Source of the DNA: Pleurostoma richardsiae
Taxonomy: Eukaryota > Ascomycota > Sordariomycetes > Calosphaeriales > Pleurostomataceae
NCBI GenBank assembly: GCA_030052745.1
Contig: JANBVO010000068.1
Coordinates: 1 to 64,000 of the forward strand
Length of the DNA: 64,000 bases
Direction of reading: 5' to 3'
Part shown: positions 34,282 through 44,790 of the stretch, piece by piece
How the letters are laid out: each line of letters starts with the position of its first letter
Numbering within the stretch: position 1 is the stretch's first letter
The notes under the pieces: generated by a model
Seen by the model: only the letters and a program-made list of their open reading frames with translations
Database searches by the model: none
What the model was told of the DNA's origin: nothing
Program-made: the position numbers and the translations under genes

Positions 34282-35340
34282 ATGGAGCTGGAGCACACAT
34301 CCACTCCTCCTACCAGACTCCAGGCTTCTTCCCCTCCTTCGCTCGCAGTAACCATCCCCGGCCTGGGCACCACCGCCGCCACCACCACCACAACCACAAA
34401 CACAAACACGGCGGCCGACCGGGCCACCAGTTCTCCCCTCCTCCCTTCTCTGCCTACAGACGACTTCGGCCTCCCACCACCCCCTCCCACTCCCAGCCCC
34501 ACAGCCTGGGAGTGCCGTGCCTGCGGCCGGACCTGGACCGTCACCGCCAGCCGCTGCCTCTATTGCGGTCACCGCTTCTGCACCCAGGACCGGTCTGCCC
34601 CTCGCTCCGATGGCCTCTCGCGCCTCCTCCCGCCCCGGGCTGTCGACCATATCACCAATATCAGGAGGTACCACGGCGGCCGTCGCCGGCGCCGTGGGTG
34701 CAGAGTGGAGATCGATCGCGACGGCCTAGAGAGCTGGGGCCGGTGGCGGCGCCACCGGGCCCGGCTACTCCAGGGGACCGCACAAGCCAGCGCCGACGTC
34801 GACATGGAGGAGGATGGCGATGAGAGGGTGGTGCTCATGGGGGAGGAGCGCCAAGACTGCTCCCTGCACTGCGACTGGCCATCGCAATGCAGGGATGTGA
34901 GAAGAATGCTAGCCAGGGTGGGGGACGGGAATGAGAACGAGGACGTGGACGAGGACGAGGATGACGGCATCATCACGGGAGGATCGTCCTGGGGACTCGA
35001 GGATGACGCTCCGACCGAGTTCGGTGGGGACGATGAGCTGGACCAGGAGGTGGAGATGACAGACGCTGAATTAGAAGAGGACTTCTTCCTCCTTAGGGAC
35101 CCATGGGACCCAGCATCTCCACGTCTTGATCCGGCTGTTCGTCACCACGACGAGGGAGGGGAAGAACGAGATGACGCAGACGAGGAGCTACCAGGGGAGA
35201 AAGGAGGTGAGGACGAAGAGCAGGAAGGAGAAGAGAGCAGACCGCGCCGGCGGGGTGTTGGCCGCGCCGAGCGGTGGATCATGGAGACCGCGACGCCACC
35301 GCTTCCTTGGCTAAGGAGCGGCAGAGAGAGGAGGGGATGA
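34282..35340 (+). CDS. Acidic protein with a small zinc-ribbon-like motif
   Basis: A single-exon gene of 352 residues. The ATG has a good context (CAAAATGG) and an A/C-rich leader. Residues 1-75 are disordered, with runs of Thr and Pro. Residues 77-100 hold five cysteines, Cys78, Cys81, Cys92, Cys95 and Cys100, in WECRACG and RCLYCGHRFC; the C-x2-C, then C-x2-C spacing fits a zinc ribbon or rubredoxin-like knuckle. Arg-rich residues follow (RRRRR near 135), then a His/Cys patch (CSLHCDWPSQC). The C-terminal third is strongly acidic (Asp/Glu stretches) and ends basic. This suggests a nuclear or nucleic-acid-associated protein, but no family is recognised. Confidence 0.65.
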   Translation: MELEHTSTPPTRLQASSPPSLAVTIPGLGTTAATTTTTTNTNTAADRATSSPLLPSLPTDDFGLPPPPPTPSPTAWECRACGRTWTVTASRCLYCGHRFCTQDRSAPRSDGLSRLLPPRAVDHITNIRRYHGGRRRRRGCRVEIDRDGLESWGRWRRHRARLLQGTAQASADVDMEEDGDERVVLMGEERQDCSLHCDWPSQCRDVRRMLARVGDGNENEDVDEDEDDGIITGGSSWGLEDDAPTEFGGDDELDQEVEMTDAELEEDFFLLRDPWDPASPRLDPAVRHHDEGGEERDDADEELPGEKGGEDEEQEGEESRPRRRGVGRAERWIMETATPPLPWLRSGRERRG

Positions 35341-36171
35341 AGGGAGAAGAGTCTGGGGTTCGGGTTGTGGGAGGACGATGATGACGGCGATGCTGGAGAA
35401 AGAACTAGCCGTGAGACGTCTTTGGCTGTGTCGGAATGGAAGCGTCTTGTTCCTTTCCGATTAGATGTGCTCGCTAGTCGTGCGTCAATGATATCGCAAA
35501 TGCCATGTAAACAGCAGATGCTGGTATCGTTGCCCAGATGGGACTGGCCTTGGCGGGAAAAGCCCTGATCACACCATAACACTTGAACTCGTCTTGCCGA
35601 CATGGCGGTAGGAAACAAGAGCGCATCCCAACATCATTGATTGAACTTCCATCTGATATGCCATGCCTCCCTCAGTGGCCCCCATCAGACGCACTAACTC
35701 GAATGAAGACTATTCTGTTATACACTGGATGCCTAAGCGGGCTGAGCGAATCCCGGAAGAGGGCGGACGATGGTGCCTGATGTAACTCGCACGCCTCGAG
35801 CCTCATCGCCGCCAGCCGTGATATGGCAAGGACCGTTCCAAGTTCTGCCGACCCAAGCGACCACACTGTACAGACGTAACAGCGAGCATGGCAGTTTGAT
35901 TCAAACAAACAGGTGACGGCGAAGGGTAGCCACAGCTCATCCTCGGACGCCACCACCAGCCAAGCAGCTAATTCTGCATGGTGTCACAGCTGCGCGTGCC
36001 TCGTCGAGCAGAGCAACAAGCCAGTGATCTGTCTCGCACCGCAAAATAAAAAGACCAAAATGAAAGGAAAAATCCAAGCCATCATCCCATTGCCGTCCCT
36101 ACACGCCGCAACAATTCAGATCAACCGAGAAACAGAGGGAAAAGGAGAAAGCGCAACGGGAATAAACCACT
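35341..36171. other. Convergent intergenic region
   Basis: About 830 bp between the zinc-ribbon gene stop and the H2A.Z stop. No gene was seen; it holds the two 3' UTRs. Confidence 0.55.
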
Positions 36172-37124
36172 TTAAGCCTCGGCAGCCTTGCTCTTCTTCT
36201 TCTGCTCAACCTTGAGCAGGAGGGCACGGTTGATGTGTGGCAGCACACCACCGAACGCAATGGTGGCCCGGATCAGGGTGTCGAGCTCCTCGTCACCGCG
36301 GATGGCAAGCTGGAGGTGGCGGGGTGTAATACGCTTGACCTTCAAGTCCTTGGCGGCGTTCTGTGTAACGCTCTGTTAGCGCGAGCTCGGCTACTACTGT
36401 CTCGGCAGAAGGCGTAGACACGGCGAGAGGGTGGCGAAGAGAATAGAGTCAAGAGATGGGAGACTTACGCCTGCGAGCTCGAGGACTTCAGCAGTCAGGT
36501 ACTCGAGGACGGCAGTGACATAGACAGCTGCCTTCGCGCCGACGCGCATCTTGTTCTGAGTGTTGGCCTTGAGGAAACGCTTGACTCTGCCGCAGGGGAA
36601 CTAGATGAGAAACAAGTCAGCATCATCGGCGGCGACCATCATGCGAAGTAAATGTCAAGGCTGCTCCCGAGCCCAGCACCCAGATTCGTAGCTGGCGCAA
36701 GCCGACAGCGCGGCAAGCATCATCAAGGGGAGGTGTGCACCCGCCATCATCATATGGTAGTCACGCTGCTGGGGGAGAAACAGACGACAGACTCGTGCGA
36801 GTACGCCGAAGATGGGATTCGAGATGGGCGATGCGTAGCGTGCGATCGGACTGGAAGCTAGGTATCGCTTGGAAACGCGTTGGTTGCCTCGAGGCAGTGG
36901 CACAGTCGGCTTCGTGACGCATGCGTGATATGCGATCCCAGTGTTGACGCGACAGGGAGAGGTGGAACGAGATGGGAAGCGCGAAATGATGGATGCACTG
37001 AGATGACAAGGCTTACCTGCAGACCAGCACGCGCAGAGTGGCTCTGCTGCTTCTTGGAACCCTCGACCGAGGTCTTCCCACCGGAGCTCTTGCCGCCCGA
37101 AGACTTGCCCTTTCCGCCGGCCAT
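36172..37124 (-). CDS. hH2Az: Histone H2A.Z variant
   Basis: Three exons (37124-37017, 36600-36469, 36360-36172) encode 142 residues. The N-terminal tail [18 protein letters not shown] is Lys/Gly-rich and acetylatable, as in H2A.Z. The histone fold follows: [60 protein letters not shown] and [10 protein letters not shown]. The [12 protein letters not shown] segment and the end [15 protein letters not shown] match H2A.Z rather than canonical H2A, which ends in SQEL in fungi. The product replaces H2A in nucleosomes near promoters. Intron 1 is 416 nt, long for this genome. The symbol is used by similarity to Neurospora. Confidence 0.95.
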
Positions 37125-38543
37125 TGTTTATGTCGATGCGTAGAGCTAAGAGTCGTAAGAATAACGCGCCCCGGGAATAGACACTGATGATTAAGTTGTG
37201 GTGTTGTGAGAACTGCTGTTGTGCGAGGCGATGCGCGGACACGATCGACGATGGGTGCGATGGAGACGGGATGTGTTTTGTTGTGGACAAGGCAAGATTT
37301 TTGGTCGCGACGTGTGGTGGTGTTGAGTCGAAAAATTGGAGAGGCTGATCGACTGCCTCTCGTTGTTTCCCGCACTCGAGTGTTAGGCGGGACTTTGAGT
37401 TTGGCTGCTGCCTGGTAGCGCCACCATGTCAGCTGTTAACAGGCCAGTCCGCCAAGGAGGAGGGGAAGGAGCCTGAGAGACAAAGAAACACACCTTGTAC
37501 CTTGGTACCTTTTGTCCCAAGGCGGACAGGTGCCGGAGCCTGTACGGCGGCCGAGGTAAACCCGAAGCGCAGAAAGAGGAGACGGCAGCAAAATAAAGGA
37601 TGGAATGCGGACGCGGCGGCGGCGGCAGCTTGCAGCTAACAGAGACGGCACCTCGGAGTCCAGGCGCATGATAACGATATGAGAAGCAAGAAGGAGAGAT
37701 GGGCTCTCTGATGCAGGTGCTCAGGAGGCCCGTAGGACAGGGAGGAAGCGGTGATACTTGCCTCACTTACCTGGTCTCCGTCATGATTCGGGTGCGAGCA
37801 TGGGCACGGCCGAAGATGAGGCCAGCCATGCCGCTGCAACACGGCCTGGTACGGGCAAAAAAGCGTCCAGAAGCCTTCCTTCGTGTGTTACCTGACGAGA
37901 AATGGCCATCAGAAAGGAACGCAGGGCATTGGTGAGGGTTGCAAATCCGGCCTGATATTCGTCGAGGTCCAGGTCGAAGGGCATCACGAAACATCGACTT
38001 CCACCCGCGGAGGAATGTGGCGTATCATGCCCCTGATCACGTGACAACAGACTGTCAGCCACAACCTTGTCTTCATCAGCCAATGTCAGCCGGCCGGCAG
38101 ACATTTTGGTGCCATCCATCAATACGCCGAAGTCACTAGTGCGTTGGACAGCTTACTTGTAACCTGCTGCGACTGTATGATGGACTGACTGAGTCACTGC
38201 GCTGATTAGTTGTAGGCGCAAGGCCAGACCTGGAAGTACTGGGTTCTCTGTCGGGTGGCCAGCTTCTCTCAATAGCGCCCTCGCCCCTCGATTACGCGGG
38301 CATACCGGCCCCGTTCTCCTCAACATCGCAGAACGGTGGAGGCGGCAGAGACACGGCCATATCCTCCGCATGGCTAGCGGATTTGCGGGCCTGATTGCTC
38401 GCTCCTATCACACATAACGGGTATCGGCTAGAGACAAGTGGCCGGGGTTCTCCTCTATGCTGTTGTCAAGCTGCCATGACTACCAGTGATCCTCTACCGC
38501 CACTTCCCGACTCGCCTCAATGTGCCACTTCCATCGATGACAT
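37125..38543. other. H2A.Z upstream region, mostly non-coding
   Basis: About 1.4 kb between the H2A.Z start and the CVNH gene stop. It must include the H2A.Z promoter. Only one somewhat protein-like frame (37781-38122, minus) is seen and is listed as doubtful. Confidence 0.45.
37781..38122 (-). CDS. Doubtful small gene or exon
   Basis: A 113-codon frame. Its middle (MPFDLDLDEYQAGFATLTNALRSFL) has an amphipathic, protein-like character, and a GTAACA donor lies right after AISRQ, with a candidate acceptor near 37852. A start at MSAGRLTLADED is plausible. No family was recognised and the 3' end of any model is unclear. It could be a small lineage-specific gene upstream of H2A.Z or chance. Confidence 0.25.
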   Translation of the reverse strand: MMDGTKMSAGRLTLADEDKVVADSLLSRDQGHDTPHSSAGGSRCFVMPFDLDLDEYQAGFATLTNALRSFLMAISRQVTHEGRLLDAFLPVPGRVAAAWLASSSAVPMLAPES

Positions 38544-39215
38544 CTAGTCATAATCGCCCCAGTCTGAGAACTGCTGACCCCACCAAGTCTCTCCCCGCGT
38601 CGGCAAGCCTGGGCTACATTCGACTGTGGCGTAATCCTCGGACGTTGAACATGCCGGAGGGAGGTCCTTGGGGACCGCAAGAAAGCCATTGTTATTGCCG
38701 ATGAAGGCGTCTGCATGGAGGCCACTTATCAGAAACTTGCAATATCTGTACCTCATCGAAATCGACCAGGAGGAATTTGCTCACCGAGGCTGACTCGGCC
38801 AGATTTGTGCCAAGTGTTCCCCTCCGTCTGATGGTTCCAGCACCAGACCTCCGGGCCAGTTGACTCGCAGAGTGTCCACTTGCTGGTGAAGTTATTGACG
38901 CCCTGCTGACCTCTAGAGTCTCGCCAGCGTCAGCGAAAGGCCGTCCGCAGCAGCTGAGCTGGTGGTTATCAAAGGGAGTGCTACTTACTTCCCGTTAACT
39001 AGCAGCTTGCCATTCTCGTTGGTAATCTCCTTGAGAAGGTCGACCTGTGAGAACTCGCGTGCGCCGTCAAGCCTCGTGCACCACGCAGAGAGCGTCATGT
39101 TTGGGGTAGTGACCCAGTCGCAGCTCTTAGTGAAGTCCTTGAGAGCAGTCGTGTCTGCGAGGACGCTGTGCAAGGTAGCCAAGATGGTGAGAGTGAAAAG
39201 AGCGAAGTTATGCAT
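38544..39215 (-). CDS. Secreted cyanovirin-N (CVNH) domain protein
   Basis: Three exons (39215-38989, 38912-38785, 38710-38544) encode 173 residues. A clear signal peptide (MHNFALFTLTILATLHSVLA) is followed by two related halves, as in cyanovirin-N homologues. Half one: FTKSCDWV, LSAWCTRLDG, FSQVDLLKEITNENGKLLV. Half two: FTSKWTLCES, EVWCWNHQTEG, then VSLDAFIGNNNGFLAV. The repeated SxVDL/VSLD...IxNxNGxL pattern is the CVNH signature. The family binds mannose-rich or related glycans; fungal members are mostly of unknown role. Intron 1 separates the two halves and intron 2 splits the VSL|DAFIG strand, so exon borders follow the repeat only in part. Cys pairs are present in both halves. Confidence 0.82.
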
Positions 39216-39658
39216 CTTGCCAAGGCGTGGAGAGAGAGCAGACCAACGTATTTCATGGTCTTATTCGAGAAGGGGAGTCGAGTTGTTCGGTTCGTCGAAA
39301 CGAGAATGATGACCTATCTCTATATATGAGGTCGCTGATACCGCCAGGTGAGGTCAATATCCGCGTTCCCAAGGTGAATGCAGGAGGGCCTGAAAATGAT
39401 CCTTTACCAGATTCAGACCCTTCAGGACTCCGTCCACGTGGTGAATGATGCGACGTATCCAAGGCTAAGACGGCCTTGGGGTCCTTCGTCTGGTCTCTTC
39501 ACCATAGTCCATGTCCCAAACCGCCCTGGATGGGGCAGCCCGATATGGGGGAGCCCCAAACGAGGCCCTTGATTATCATACCGGGCCTTGTTATGGTGTA
39601 GCTTTGGTTCGTCAGCTGGGCCCTTGCCAGGGCCTTCCTTGTCCGGGTTCAGCCCTGC
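39216..39658. other. Divergent intergenic region
   Basis: About 440 bp between the CVNH gene start and the broken esterase gene. No gene was seen; it holds the CVNH promoter. Confidence 0.5.
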
Positions 39659-40870
39659 ATGGGCCTGAACCATACTTGGGTGGATTGTGAATTCACATTC
39701 ATGACGGATGCTCCTCACGAAGACACGGCGGCGCCGTGCCGAGCAAGAAAATGCGGCGTCGCCAGTGCCATTAGCACCACGGCCGCCATTATCGCTGCCG
39801 CCGTCGTCGCGCTCCTGCAATTGGCCGTCATCGTAAGGCTCTGGCCCGGACACACCCGGCCTGCTCCGGTTAAGATCATGATCCTCGGCAACTCTATCTC
39901 CCACGGCTATGAGGGCGACTACACGTAAGGCTTACCGCCTGCGGGAGTGGCTCTTGACGCGCAGGTGGCGGTCGACTTCGTTGGCCCCTACCAGGGGGCT
40001 TTCCCTCCGTGACGCCTACCAATTCAAGTGCCATCAGCACCGCCGAGAGGATGCGCCTGCGGGGAAGCTATGCTGCCGACCTGTTGCTGGACAGTGCGCA
40101 CTTCGCCTCTTGGTCGTCAGGGGCACAAGGCCAGTGATAAAATCGGCGAGCAGGTCAGGACCTTCCGACCAGACTATCTAGTCGCTAAACTGAGATTCGA
40201 CGACCCAGGCTGATTACCGGTAATCGACGACCCGGCGACGAGCATGCAGGCTATTTTCGACGACGGCCGGGGGTTCGAGTCCGACGCAGCGCATCCCCAT
40301 CGCCACCGTTTTATAGTGGATGCGTCTTGGCGGACGCGACGATCTGCCTGTCATCGCCGACTGCCACAATGCATTGTTGGAGGTTGTGATTGCAAGATGG
40401 GTCACGGCCGAGCCACAGCCGAGCTCATAACATTCCGCGAGAACTACTCCTATATGGAACAACTGTTCATCGGCGATCAACAGCCAGCCGGCCGGCCCAT
40501 TGCTCTCCAGCAGACATGCTAAGTCTTCCTGGGTAGGTGGAGGTTGCCCTGCCGGCCATGACCGCATCTACCCCAATGTGCTACGTGGGAGGGCGACTCC
40601 CACATCGCGCAGGCTTTCAGCTACGTCCTGGTGTCTATGTTCAGTCCTGCCAGACAGGAGTTATCTATCCCCACCTGCATTCCCGTGCGACCATGTCCTG
40701 TGCCGGCAGGTATCGACGTCGTCGGGACCCATCTACAGTGCCTATGGCCATGCCATGCATGCTCTAATGGCTGGAATACACTGGCCAGACGATTCTTTTG
40801 AGGCCTTGACGCCGCGCTTTGAATTCCGCGAAAGGGCCAGCTTTGGCGACACAGTCCACTCCGGCTAGTC
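39659..40870 (+). pseudogene. Broken SGNH/GDSL esterase gene
   Basis: The first ~90 codons read well: a short N terminus, a membrane segment (ISTTAAIIAAAVVALLQLAV) and the SGNH block I VKIMILGNSISHGYEGDYT. A stop (TAA) then follows where a Trp codon is expected, and later conserved pieces appear in shifting frames: VAVDFVGPYQGAFPP, GSYAADLLLDSAHFASW, KIGEQVRTFRPDYLVAKLRF, ITFRENYSY and PAGHDRIYPNV. At least three frame changes and several stops break it, so it is taken as a pseudogene of a secreted or membrane-anchored carbohydrate-esterase-type (CE3-like) lipase. The decay is not AT-biased, unlike repeat-induced point mutation. An unusual intron pattern could explain one break but not all. 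It is flanked by two secreted-protein genes. Confidence 0.72.
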
Positions 40871-41267
40871 AGAGAGTCCAGTCGCACCCTCGACTGGAAC
40901 ACCCTATGCAGGCTGTGCTGTGGCGGGGTCTGGCCGAAACGTTCTCTTTCCGTCGTCGTACAAGCGTGCGCATGTGTATTGCGCAGGGTACATAGCTTCT
41001 CCGCGTCATCAGCTTCGGGGCCGGCTCACCTTGGGTTGTTTCCTCGCCTGAAAAGAGACGACATATTCACTTTGATCAAGCAGGATACTCTTGAGCTTAG
41101 CTTATGCTCGCTTCCTGATACAAAGTTGGATTTTCGTCTCAGTCCTAAACTATTGACTGCGCCCAGTGTTCGCTCCTGAAAGTTATGCTCGGGTACAACC
41201 CACTCCCGCGTGTCGTACTTCACGTGAGTTCCTTGCTGTCAATTGACCATCTGGATTCTCGTCTGCC
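40871..41267. other. Intergenic, no gene seen
   Basis: About 400 bp after the broken esterase and before the stop of the small secreted protein gene. Nothing was recognised. Confidence 0.5.
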
Positions 41268-41844
41268 TCAAGAACTGCGTTTTACCGGTGCCCAGGGTAC
41301 CATAGTGTCGATGAAGTGGTTCGGCCCGGCATATACCTGCACAAAACCCCCAAACTTCTCCTTCCACTCCAGCTGGCTGTATCTCACGTTGTGCACCGCG
41401 AGTTCAGCGGCATCCTCGTCCCGCAGCAGCGCGATGCCGAGCAGCGCATGGCTGTCGTCCGGTTTTAGCCAGCCCGCAAAGACGGCGGAGTCATCGCACG
41501 GTTGCATGGTGCCATTGTCGCCGCAGAGGTCGTCGGCTGGGCAGGAGCGGATGAGCGTGCAACGCGTCGGGACCGGGTGGTCGGTGAAGATGACCGAGAA
41601 GACCCATCTGTGGCAGAGAGTGAGTGTCGCCAGAACGCGCTCGACACCAGAAGGCGAGATGGCGGCAAGATAGACAGACTCACGATGACGTCCCGTTTCC
41701 CTGAGCCGCGGCGGAGAATGAAGTAACCGACGCGACGTTGCCCGGACCAGTGCTGACGGGAGTTGCGAGGGATAGGGGAAGGGGGAACAAGGCCATCGAA
41801 GCTGTGATACCTCTAGCCGCCCTCATTCTTTCTGGCGTGCTCAT
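41268..41844 (-). CDS. Small putatively secreted cysteine-containing protein
   Basis: Two exons (41844-41684, 41607-41268) encode 166 residues. The chosen ATG gives MSTPERMRAARGITASMALF, with a hydrophobic stretch through LPLPLSLA that could be a signal peptide. An upstream in-frame ATG at 41913 would bury it. The mature part has four cysteines in a short span (TRCTLIRSCPADDLCGDNG to MQPCDD), then VFAGWLKPDDSHALLGIALL and a C-terminal FGGFVQVYAGPNHFIDT. No family is recognised. Size, signal and cysteines fit a secreted effector-like or cell-surface protein; that is inference. The splice joins GNGTS to WVFSVIFTDH in frame. Confidence 0.6.
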
Positions 41845-42503
41845 AGATTGAAGGCTCCGGAGTGCGGGTGTGATGGTGAGGTTGACGGTCACAGCCTGGT
41901 TTTCTTGCATCAAAGACTGCGAGCGTTAATCAAGGGGTCGGTGGTAGTTGCCTCGAGGAGGAGTCCCCTAGCACTTAGATGTAACGAGGGCGGATGCGCC
42001 TTCCCGGCGTTTCCAGATACCGGGTGGGACGCGATCGAGGATGCTGGCTGTTGTTGTTGGTGCCCATATGGGCCCTCGATTCACCCGAGCCCATCGCAAG
42101 CCTGTCGCTCGTCTCACCCGGAGAAGCAGCCGCAGAACCATAGACAGCCCGGTCATTGCGACAAGATACTGATAAGTTCAGCAATCTCATCATACTGTAG
42201 CACGGATTGCCGAGTCGCCCGAAGGCCTGGCGTGACCGGCCATGGCATCTGTCATCACGACGTCGCGTGGGAGGAGTAGATGCGGGGCGTCCCCGCCGGT
42301 TTCCGGAATCCTTTGTGTCGTAAAGTCCAGGCCTCTTATCAGGCCAAGATAGGTCACGTATTGTAGGTAGTTACCTAGTTATCAAGCCAACCTCCACGCC
42401 TGACATCTAAAGTTGCATGACACATTCAAGCTCACCAGGACATCGCGACGGCAACTGACAAACCGCAGCACCAGTCGGTTGACTGCAGCGTGCACGATCC
42501 GGC
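41845..42503. other. Divergent intergenic region
   Basis: About 660 bp between the small secreted protein gene and the ADP-ribosylglycohydrolase gene, which are transcribed away from each other. A TAGGTAGTTACCTAG palindrome lies at about 42364-42378. It should contain both promoters. Confidence 0.5.
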
Positions 42504-44645
42504 ATGGCTCTGGCTCCGGACTACCTCGAGCGCGTTTATGCCGGCGTGCTCGGGAAGCTCATCGGCGTCTATCTGGGCCGCCCCTTCGAGGGCTGGACGC
42601 ACGAGCGCATCATGCGCGAGCTCGGCCCCGTCAAGCATTACGTGCATGAGCGCCTGGGCATGCCACTTGTCGTCACCGACGACGACGTCTCCGGCACCTT
42701 CACCTTCCTCCGTGCCCTGGACGAGCATGGCATCAGTCCGGACATCAGCTCCGAGGCCGTGGGCAAGACCTGGCTCAACATGATCATCGAGGGTCGCTCC
42801 ATCCTCTGGTGGGGCGGCAAGGGCATCTCGACCGAGCACACGGCTTTCCTGAACCTCAAGGAAGGCATCCCCGCGCCCGCGAGCGGGTCCATCGCGACCA
42901 ACGGCAAGACTGTCGCCGAGCAGATAGGCGCCCAGATCTTCGTGGACGGCTGGGCCCTCGTCGCACCCGGAAACCCGGAACTGGCAGCTGGACTCGCACA
43001 AGCGGCTGCGAGGGTTAGCCATGACGGCGAGGCGGTGCACGCCGCCGTGCTGTGGGCGGCCATGGAGGCGGAGGCGTTCATCTCCAAGGACGTGGACCAC
43101 CTCCTCAATATCGGCCTCCGCTTCATACCGGCAGACTCGCTGCTGGCCCGCATGATCGACGATGTCAGGGCGTGGGTCCGCGTAGACGGCAAGTGGACAC
43201 TCACGCGGCAGCGCGTGGAGGATGCCTATGGCTACGACAAGTTCTGCGGCAACTGCCACGTCATGCCCAACCACGCCATCATGGTCATGACGCTTCTCTA
43301 CGCCGGACACGACTTTCACGAGGCAATGCACATCATCAACACCTGCGGCTGGGACACCGACTGCAACTCAGGTAACCTCGGCTGCCTCGTGGCCCTCATG
43401 CACGGGACATCCGCCTTCGAGAATGGACCCGACTGGCGCGGCCCGCTGGCGGATCGCGCTCTGATCTCGAGCGCGGACAGTGGTTACGCCATCAACAACG
43501 CCGCGCGAATGGCCATCGACGTCGTGAATCTTGGCCGTCAGCTTGCTGGTCAGGCCCCTCTTCCGCCACCCAAGGACGGCGCTCAGTTCCATTTCACTCT
43601 CCCGGGGAGCGTTCAAGGTTTCCACCTATCCGGAAACGGGGGAGGCTCGGGGTCGGTCCGTCTGGAGCAGGGACACGACGATTGCAACCGAACGGGACTC
43701 GCAGTCCGGCTAGCAGGCCTCAAGACTAGGAGCGAGGCTCTCGAGGTGATGACACCGACATTTGCGGGGAGGGATATCTTGAGCATGGGCCCATCGTATC
43801 CATTGATGGGTTCTCCTCTCTTGTATCCTGGCCAGAAACTCAAGGCGACGGTGCATGCGAGCCCAGAGAACACTGGTGCGGTAGAGATCAATCTCAGACT
43901 GAGGGTCTATACTGTCAGTGACGAACTCATCCCAGTAAATAGCCTTCCAGTAATACTCGGGCCGGGCGAGTCGCGGACCTTAGAATGGGTCATCCCGGAT
44001 GATATGGACAGCCAGCCCATCCAGCAGGCCGGTATTGCGCTTGCTACCATCGTGGGTAAGCCCGCATTGGAAGGGGCAGTTTGGCTCGATAACTTAGGCT
44101 GGACCGGAGTTCCAAATATGACGCTCCGCAGACCTCTCAAGTGGCCGCCAGGCTACTGGGGCCGTGGCTTCTGGCAGCGTGCTTGGGTTCAGGGAGCTGA
44201 TCTCTTCCACGGCTGGATGTCATCGTCGTTCGCCGTCATCCAGAATAGGGGGGAAGGCGTCCTGTATCAGGGCACGAGAGAGTGGACGGACTACAGGGTC
44301 ACTGTTTCCAAATTCGTGATCAACTTTGGACAGCTAGCCGGGGTGGCCATAAGAGTCCAAGGACTGAACAGGTATTACGCTCTTGTTTTCAAGGACCGCA
44401 AGCGAGTGGCGCTGGTGAAGGCGTACGACGAGAAGAGGATTGAGCTTGCTAGTCACGACTTCGAATGGGAGCTAGATCATCCTCTCGAGTTAGAGCTAGT
44501 CGCAAAAGGCAAGCACTTAACTGGCGCTGTTGGAGATGTCCGGATGCAGACGGAAGATGAACACTTCAGAGGCGGCGCCGTGGGGTTCGTCGTGGCTGAT
44601 GGTTCTCTCTCTGCAGACAGCATCAAAGTTGAGTCCGCAGACTGA
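42504..44645 (+). CDS. ADP-ribosylglycohydrolase (DraG/ARH) family protein
   Basis: A single-exon gene of 713 residues. The N-terminal half is an ADP-ribosylglycohydrolase fold: YAGVLGKLIGVYLGRPFEGW, the metal-binding TDDDVSGTF near residue 58, HTAFLNLKEG, and the second metal motif GWDTDCNSGN near residue 284. These Asp and Thr residues bind the two Mg2+ in ARH enzymes. The C-terminal half is not ARH; it looks like two beta-sandwich modules, the last (from about residue 545) with WQRAWVQGADLF, then ILY-type strands and RVQGLNRYYALVFKDRKRVALVKA, like a DUF1080/concanavalin-type sugar-binding domain. Such two-part proteins may act on ADP-ribose-like glycosides or on other N-glycosides; substrate is unknown. 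No signal peptide was seen. It converges with the GST gene, 145 bp apart. Confidence 0.85.
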   Translation: MALAPDYLERVYAGVLGKLIGVYLGRPFEGWTHERIMRELGPVKHYVHERLGMPLVVTDDDVSGTFTFLRALDEHGISPDISSEAVGKTWLNMIIEGRSILWWGGKGISTEHTAFLNLKEGIPAPASGSIATNGKTVAEQIGAQIFVDGWALVAPGNPELAAGLAQAAARVSHDGEAVHAAVLWAAMEAEAFISKDVDHLLNIGLRFIPADSLLARMIDDVRAWVRVDGKWTLTRQRVEDAYGYDKFCGNCHVMPNHAIMVMTLLYAGHDFHEAMHIINTCGWDTDCNSGNLGCLVALMHGTSAFENGPDWRGPLADRALISSADSGYAINNAARMAIDVVNLGRQLAGQAPLPPPKDGAQFHFTLPGSVQGFHLSGNGGGSGSVRLEQGHDDCNRTGLAVRLAGLKTRSEALEVMTPTFAGRDILSMGPSYPLMGSPLLYPGQKLKATVHASPENTGAVEINLRLRVYTVSDELIPVNSLPVILGPGESRTLEWVIPDDMDSQPIQQAGIALATIVGKPALEGAVWLDNLGWTGVPNMTLRRPLKWPPGYWGRGFWQRAWVQGADLFHGWMSSSFAVIQNRGEGVLYQGTREWTDYRVTVSKFVINFGQLAGVAIRVQGLNRYYALVFKDRKRVALVKAYDEKRIELASHDFEWELDHPLELELVAKGKHLTGAVGDVRMQTEDEHFRGGAVGFVVADGSLSADSIKVESAD

Positions 44646-44790
44646 GCAGAGATATAGCAGAGGAATTCGACTTGTTCCAAGATGAGCACAACGTTCCATC
44701 CGGAAGCCCAACATAGCTTGCTTCAGAAAGATGCTTGTGAACAAGATTTGATGGATTAGTTCTCTACAGGAGAGACCGATGTATAAGTGG

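Noticed and set aside
40255-40290. GGTTCGAGTCC, a B-box-like sequence suggesting a tRNA
   Set aside because: No cloverleaf can be drawn around it and it lies inside the broken esterase gene.
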